Positions 6,512-9,926 of a stretch of 9,926 nucleotides of DNA are shown in pieces. The stretch spans positions 1 through 9,926 of the forward strand of contig PMBW01000237.1 in assembly GCA_003153075.1 (NCBI GenBank), written 5' to 3'. The notes beneath the pieces are model-generated. The model saw nothing but the letters and a program-made list of their open reading frames with translations. It did no database searches and was not told where the DNA came from. The stretch comes from Dehalococcoidia bacterium. Lineage in GTDB: Bacteria; Chloroflexota; Dehalococcoidia; Dehalococcoidales; Fen-1064. Position 1 is the first letter of the stretch. Every line of letters starts with the position of its first letter. The position numbers and the translations under genes are program-made.

Positions 6512-7609
6512 CTATGTTTTCTCCGCACCGATTAATACTTCATCGCCCTGCCACCGATACTGTGTATTCAGTCTTTCGGCTGCAGTTATTCTATCCATAA
6601 ATTCAGCTACTTCCTGTCCCCTCTCATCGTTCTTAAGCGCTTCGGGTTGCCTGTGCTCATTGACCAAACATGGAATATAACTTACCCGCGAGATTTTCCT
6701 GTTATTGATAATGCACTTCGCGATGATGGCGCGGTTTTTAGTTGGGTCAGAACCCCCGCCGGGAGCATCAAGATAATCACGCGTCCTGATTTGCGCCTTT
6801 GTTTCCGGAGCCATAGCTGGAACGAAACGTCCCAGACCATGAAAGATCGCTTTCCCTTTATACAGCTCAATGCCTTTGAGTCCGTGAGCATGATGCCCCA
6901 GGATCAGATCAGCACCGGCATCAATTGCGGCATATGATACCTGTTGATCGTACATTGCCAACTTATCCGGCGAACCCATAATACCCTTGTGAAAGGCGAC
7001 TACCAGAACGTCGCAAAGAGGCCGGAGTTTCTGGACATCGTCAATCATCATTCCGAGGCTGCGAGGCTCGGCAAAGGTGTAAATTTCCGGCACACCGCCC
7101 GGATTTGGCATATTCATTTCGTAGGCCGTAATAATCCGTACGTATGCACATCCAGGCTTGGCTGGAGTGGCCCAGGACCCCATCGGACCAATGCAGTTAT
7201 AATTGAGAAAACCAATGCGCGTTCCATTACACTCAATTACAGCCGGTCTCCGGGCCTCATCAATGTTCATTCCGGCTCCGACAGTTGTAATATTATATTT
7301 TCCAAACCCGCTAATTGTGTCCTCTATTCCCGGAGAACCACTATCCCAGACGTGATTACCCGCAAGAGTGATCACATTAAAGCCGGCATCGGCTAAAGCA
7401 CACATATTGCCCGGCGGACAACCCGGATAGGGATGGTACATTTCTACGTAGGTACTTACCCCTCTTGCTGTAAAGACGATCTCTCCTTGGCCAACAACTA
7501 CATCACCGGATTTCAACACAGGCGCCGCCAGGGATAGGAAAGACTTGCCCTCCTGCTCCCCAAGGACCAATTCTCCCACCGCTAACAGCGTTATTGACTT
7601 TTTTGCCAA
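6512..7609 (-). CDS. CapA/PgsA-like metallophosphatase family protein, cytoplasmic variant
   Basis: A 365-residue protein of the PGA_cap (CapA) metallophosphatase family. Seen in order: AVGELVLG (10-17) for the usual GD metal motif; VVVGQGE (37-43) for the usual NLE motif; ITLAGNHVWDSG (80-91); VVAFHKG (203-209); GADLILGHHAHGLKGIELYKGKAIFHGLG (232-260, split here as one run of motifs ending the active site). The first Asp is replaced by Glu (E13) and NLE reads QGE; the three later His motifs are intact, so metal binding is likely but altered. Bacillus CapA has a membrane anchor; this protein starts straight at the domain with no signal peptide or helix. I chose TTG 7609 because GGAGGGG lies 6 nt before it; an in-frame TTG at 7624 overlaps that ribosome site. 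It sits between two signal-less binding-protein genes and is 30 bp from the next, so co-transcription is likely. Poly-gamma-glutamate synthesis partners are absent; real substrate unknown. Confidence 0.9.
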   Translation of the reverse strand: MAKKSITLLAVGELVLGEQEGKSFLSLAAPVLKSGDVVVGQGEIVFTARGVSTYVEMYHPYPGCPPGNMCALADAGFNVITLAGNHVWDSGSPGIEDTISGFGKYNITTVGAGMNIDEARRPAVIECNGTRIGFLNYNCIGPMGSWATPAKPGCAYVRIITAYEMNMPNPGGVPEIYTFAEPRSLGMMIDDVQKLRPLCDVLVVAFHKGIMGSPDKLAMYDQQVSYAAIDAGADLILGHHAHGLKGIELYKGKAIFHGLGRFVPAMAPETKAQIRTRDYLDAPGGGSDPTKNRAIIAKCIINNRKISRVSYIPCLVNEHRQPEALKNDERGQEVAEFMDRITAAERLNTQYRWQGDEVLIGAEKT

Positions 7610-7615
7610 TTTCAG

Positions 7616-7622
7616 CCCCTCC
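7616..7622 (-). promoter_or_regulatory. Ribosome binding site deciding the CapA-like start
   Basis: GGAGGGG on the minus strand, 6 nt ahead of TTG at 7609. It overlaps codons 1-3 of the longer frame that would start with TTG at 7624, which itself has no ribosome site, so the shorter start is preferred. Confidence 0.6.
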
Positions 7623-7633
7623 AATTATCGACT

Positions 7634-7759
7634 GGCGCTAAGGCCTGATACCGTATGCGAATTCTGATCTGTCGATTGACCCGTTTAAGCGCTATTTGCA
7701 AAACAGCTTTGATACGCTTCTAAGAAGCTGCTCCGGCTCTATGAGAATAGCCTAGCGCC
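7634..7759. repeat. Long-range inverted repeat spanning the gap between binding-protein and CapA-like genes
   Basis: GGCGCTA-A-GGC (7634-7644) is complementary to GCCTAGCGCC (7750-7759), ten pairs with one bulged base, enclosing about 105 nt. The distal arm covers the stop codon of the upstream binding-protein gene. Inside, on the minus strand, GCTTC-TTA-GAAGC (7716-7728) and an overlapping CAGCTT/AAGCTG pairing exclude each other, and a second TAGCGC could compete for the outer arm. This could be a structured mRNA spacer that tunes expression of the CapA-like gene; I do not recognise a riboswitch class and there is no U-run of an intrinsic terminator. Confidence 0.4.
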
Positions 7760-9431
7760 TCATTTCCTTTTTCAGCTTCTGATCTATCCAGAACCGTCCC
7801 AGATAGAAACTCAACATTAGCGGACCGCCAACTACTCCCCAGGTCGAGCCGAATTGCGCATTGAAACCTTTGACCCACGGCTGACACAAAGAGTATGTCA
7901 TCGGCTGCAGCAGGGATATGGTAAAATGCTTCCGCGCAATATACTCATTTGCTTCTCTCAATACCAGCAAAACCTCTTCCTGACTATTGGCGGCCAGCGC
8001 TCTTGTATAGAAGGAGGTACAAACCGGATCGTCAATCATGCCATAGTTATTATAAGATCCGACTTGCAACCGGCTAAGCTGGTCAATTGGAGGAGCGGTG
8101 TGACCTAAAAGCCCGGTCGGCGCGTGTACCATCTGATCATATTTGTGACCCGTCTTTGCAAAAGAGCCCCACTCGCTGCTTTTAATAACCCGTATTTCGA
8201 GGTCAATACCCACGCGGGCCAAGTAGGATTTAACTATCTGTAATAAATCAATATCTGTGCTGGGTTCTACCGCGATATTAGTTTTAAACCCATCGGGATA
8301 TCCGGCTTCAGCTAAAAGCGCCCTGGCCGCAGCCGGGTTATAGGCGTATTCATCCCTCAGGTCTTGCGGCCACTCTTCGTATGGAAAGCCCCACCCTTTC
8401 ATATACCGCGAAGTTAATGTGTCGGGGTACGGCTCAACCGTGCCCTGATAGTATGTTCTGGCTATTTCGGGAAGGTCTATCGCCATTTGGGTTGCCTTTC
8501 GGACCCTGATGTCATTAAAAGGGGCTTTATCGATTCGCGGATCCATGGAAAAAGTGGGCGGAAGAGGTGTGAATATCTGTAATAGTTCCGGATTTGTTTT
8601 CTGCATTGCTTGCACCTGCTTAAACGATAAGCCATCGATGATATCGATCTTACCGGCTCGCATTGCTTCAAGGGCTGCAGTATCGTCAGGCAATACCAGA
8701 TATTTAACAGTGTCCAGATAAGGAAGTTTATTCCGCGGATAGCGTTCGTCATGTCCCCAGTAATTACTATTTTTAACCAGGGTCGCTGAAACACCGGAGA
8801 CAAAATCTTTTAAAATAAACGATCCTGTTCCTATTGCATGATGCCAATCACTGACATCTCCCCATTTCTTCACTGCATCAGGGTTCTCCAACCAGAGAGC
8901 GAGGTCCGGACCAAGCAGGGTTTCAATAATGAACTCGGTGTTGGGTGACTTCCATTTAAACACAACCGTATACCGGTCAGGGGCATTTACCGATATCAAA
9001 TCTTTAAAAGCTGCGGAGCGAAGCGGACTTGGTTTGGTAAAACCTCCGCCTATGCCGCACAACCGGTTAAAATGAAATACTACGTCGTCAGCAATGAACT
9101 CCCGTCCGTTTGCAGGCGGGATGTCTTGCCAGTGAATCCCTTTCCGCAAATGAAAAACAATGGTTCCCGGTTCCGTAAACTCCCAGTTTTCTGCGAGTTG
9201 CCCTTTTAGATATTGGGAAGGGCGGCAGCATGTCTTATAGTCAAAAACCGCGGGGTTTACCGTCCAGTCATCTGTGTGTAATTTTTCCATCCAGGCTGAA
9301 TTTATATTTGCGGTCTTATCGCCGAAATATGGGTCAAAGTTCATGATGTTCCAGTTCGCCCGAATAACTAATTCTCCCCCATACCTTGGTTTTTCAAGTG
9401 TCTCCCACCAATTTCCGCTATTCCTTTTCAT
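7752..9431 (-). CDS. Family-5 (oligopeptide-type) solute-binding protein without signal peptide, paralogue
   Basis: A 559-residue SBP_bac_5 protein closely paralogous to the one at 4775-6481. Shared blocks include NWWETLEKPRYGGEL (7-21), FHLRKGIHWQDIPP (93-106), IADDVVFHFNRL (113-124), DWHHAIGTGSFIL (195-207), the YPRNKLPY run (231-238), PPFNDIRVRKA-type (here APFNDIRVRKATQMAIDLP), and the closing ARFWIDQ-type (GRFWIDQKLKKE). I prefer the ATG at 9431 over the longer frame from 9467: AGAAGG lies 4 nt before it, and the protein then begins MKRNSGNWW, aligning with MKKKAAWW of the paralogue. A GGGAT/ATCCC hairpin abuts the 9467 codon. Neither start gives a signal peptide, lipobox or twin-arginine motif. 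Gap to the CapA-like gene is 142 bp, to the upstream paralogue 157 bp. Cytoplasmic ligand-binding protein is the simplest reading; ligand unknown. Confidence 0.93.
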   Translation of the reverse strand: MKRNSGNWWETLEKPRYGGELVIRANWNIMNFDPYFGDKTANINSAWMEKLHTDDWTVNPAVFDYKTCCRPSQYLKGQLAENWEFTEPGTIVFHLRKGIHWQDIPPANGREFIADDVVFHFNRLCGIGGGFTKPSPLRSAAFKDLISVNAPDRYTVVFKWKSPNTEFIIETLLGPDLALWLENPDAVKKWGDVSDWHHAIGTGSFILKDFVSGVSATLVKNSNYWGHDERYPRNKLPYLDTVKYLVLPDDTAALEAMRAGKIDIIDGLSFKQVQAMQKTNPELLQIFTPLPPTFSMDPRIDKAPFNDIRVRKATQMAIDLPEIARTYYQGTVEPYPDTLTSRYMKGWGFPYEEWPQDLRDEYAYNPAAARALLAEAGYPDGFKTNIAVEPSTDIDLLQIVKSYLARVGIDLEIRVIKSSEWGSFAKTGHKYDQMVHAPTGLLGHTAPPIDQLSRLQVGSYNNYGMIDDPVCTSFYTRALAANSQEEVLLVLREANEYIARKHFTISLLQPMTYSLCQPWVKGFNAQFGSTWGVVGGPLMLSFYLGRFWIDQKLKKEMRR

Positions 9432-9435
9432 ACTG

Positions 9436-9441
9436 CCTTCT
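9436..9441 (-). promoter_or_regulatory. Ribosome binding site favouring the 9431 start
   Basis: AGAAGG on the minus strand, 4 nt ahead of ATG 9431. The spacing is slightly short, but the alternative ATG at 9467 has no purine-rich site and is preceded by a small hairpin (GGGAT 9468-9472 with ATCCC 9480-9484). Confidence 0.5.
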
Positions 9442-9524
9442 TCGGATTTCGTTAAATAATTCTCCATGGGATCGAATCAATCCCAGGGTATTGAAAACAA
9501 GTAATCGGCGCTTGTTTAAACACG

Positions 9525-9564
9525 GAGATACAAAGTGAGTCTTTTAAAACTCACTTTGTATCTC
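9525..9564. repeat. Perfect 16-bp hairpin between two binding-protein genes
   Basis: GAGATACAAAGTGAGT (9525-9540) and its exact complement ACTCACTTTGTATCTC (9549-9564) enclose an 8-base loop, cttttaaa. It lies 24 bp behind the stop codon of the partial paralogue and 93 bp ahead of the next start. There is no clear T-run on either side (minus strand continues CGTGTTTAAAC), so it is at best an imperfect intrinsic terminator; it could instead stabilise the 3' end of the upstream message. A weaker AAACAAG/CTTGTTT pair (9495-9501, 9511-9517) follows. Confidence 0.65.
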
Positions 9565-9588
9565 TCAATTAACTCGAACTGTTGTTTT

Positions 9589-9926
9589 CTAATATCCGAA
9601 TGACTTTTTTACGCCCTGATCTATCCAGAACCGCGCGCCGTAGAAACCCTCGAGGAAGGGGACAAGTGTTCCCGGGATTGACCGGTTCTGACCATTGTAA
9701 CCCTTGAGCCAGGGCTGACTGAGCCCTAAGGTGTTGGGTTGCAGTAACGCTATGTAATAGTGCTGCCGCAAGGAATACTCGTTTGCCGCTGTCAGTACTT
9801 TCTTCACACCAGGGATAGTGACAGCTGCCAGGGCCGCGGGATAGAACGCGTCAAAGGTGGGATCACTGACCATCATCCAGTTGGACATATAGCCTGTACC
9901 GTACGCTTGAACCTCTCTCAGCGGCT
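9589..9926 (-). CDS. Family-5 solute-binding protein, C-terminal part (continues past the window edge)
   Basis: The last 111 residues of a third family-5 binding protein. The frame stays open to the right edge (PLREVQAYGTGY precedes the first ATG at 9888), so the 9888 Met is internal and not a start. It aligns with the ends of the two complete paralogues: VSDPTFDAFYPAALAA, the ANEY....HYYIALLQP segment, the QPWLKGYNGQ segment, and ARFWIDQGVKKS close to the stop. The DNA also keeps a common block near the 3' end of all three genes (tgatctatccagaaccg or a one-base variant). The N-terminus is outside the window, so absence of a signal peptide cannot be tested here. It is the upstream-most visible member of the cluster, followed after a gap holding a 16-bp hairpin by the next paralogue. 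Confidence 0.9.
   Translation of the reverse strand, partial: PLREVQAYGTGYMSNWMMVSDPTFDAFYPAALAAVTIPGVKKVLTAANEYSLRQHYYIALLQPNTLGLSQPWLKGYNGQNRSIPGTLVPFLEGFYGARFWIDQGVKKSFGY

Noticed and set aside
6944..7396. 150-codon plus-strand frame opposite the CapA-like gene
   Set aside because: Antisense shadow; the minus-strand frame carries all family motifs and a ribosome site. The same applies to the other plus-strand frames over 1-2471 and 4865-9459.
8477..8803. 108-codon minus-strand frame inside the binding-protein gene
   Set aside because: Alternative frame of the 7752-9431 gene without family similarity or start signals.
9589..9888. Small stand-alone 99-residue protein
   Set aside because: The frame is open upstream to the window edge and the whole sequence aligns with the C-terminus of the two complete paralogues; the Met at 9888 is internal.
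4775..9926. A conventional peptide ABC importer operon
   Set aside because: No permease or ATPase gene is in the window and the complete binding proteins lack export signals.

Overview
The window looks like a chromosomal segment of an anaerobic, fatty-acid or organic-acid degrading bacterium. I favour a Gram-positive Firmicute of the Desulfotomaculum/Pelotomaculum type, because of the strong AAGGAG-type ribosome sites, TTG and GTG starts, moderate GC, and acyl-CoA dehydrogenases beside oligopeptide-type binding proteins. This is inference; no rRNA or other marker gene is present, and Chloroflexota remain possible. All intact genes lie on the minus strand.

Region 1 (21-2471) is a two-gene operon of acyl-CoA dehydrogenases, with the 411-residue protein first and the 377-residue protein second. 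They look like the catalytic and non-catalytic halves of a heteromeric enzyme: the first carries a Glu at the isovaleryl-CoA-dehydrogenase-type catalytic position, the second has lost it. A 16-bp iteron-like repeat present about three times (2491-2539) sits directly ahead of the operon's ribosome site and may be its operator.

Region 2 (2472-4774) is a roughly 2.3-kb scar with no intact gene. It holds the 5' parts only of three genes of a surface-polysaccharide type locus: a family-2 glycosyltransferase (minus), a DUF1616-type membrane protein (plus), and a short GHMP sugar kinase start (minus, 4460-4609, too short for usual ORF cut-offs). The DUF1616 and GHMP fragments meet tail to tail at about 4497-4503, where both reading frames lose family similarity within a few bases. 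This is either a real rearrangement scar or an assembly/amplification chimera.

Region 3 (4775-9926) is a minus-strand cluster, read in transcription order: 3' end of a family-5 solute-binding protein (runs off the right edge), a second complete paralogue, a CapA-like metallophosphatase, and a third complete paralogue. Neither complete binding protein nor the CapA-like protein has a signal peptide or membrane anchor, and no permease or ATPase is in the window. The cluster therefore encodes a set of predicted cytoplasmic proteins built from folds that normally work outside the membrane; it is the best candidate here for an undescribed system. The gaps carry structured elements: a perfect 16-bp hairpin at 9525-9564, and a long-range inverted repeat at 7634-7759 spanning the gap between the second binding protein and the CapA-like gene.
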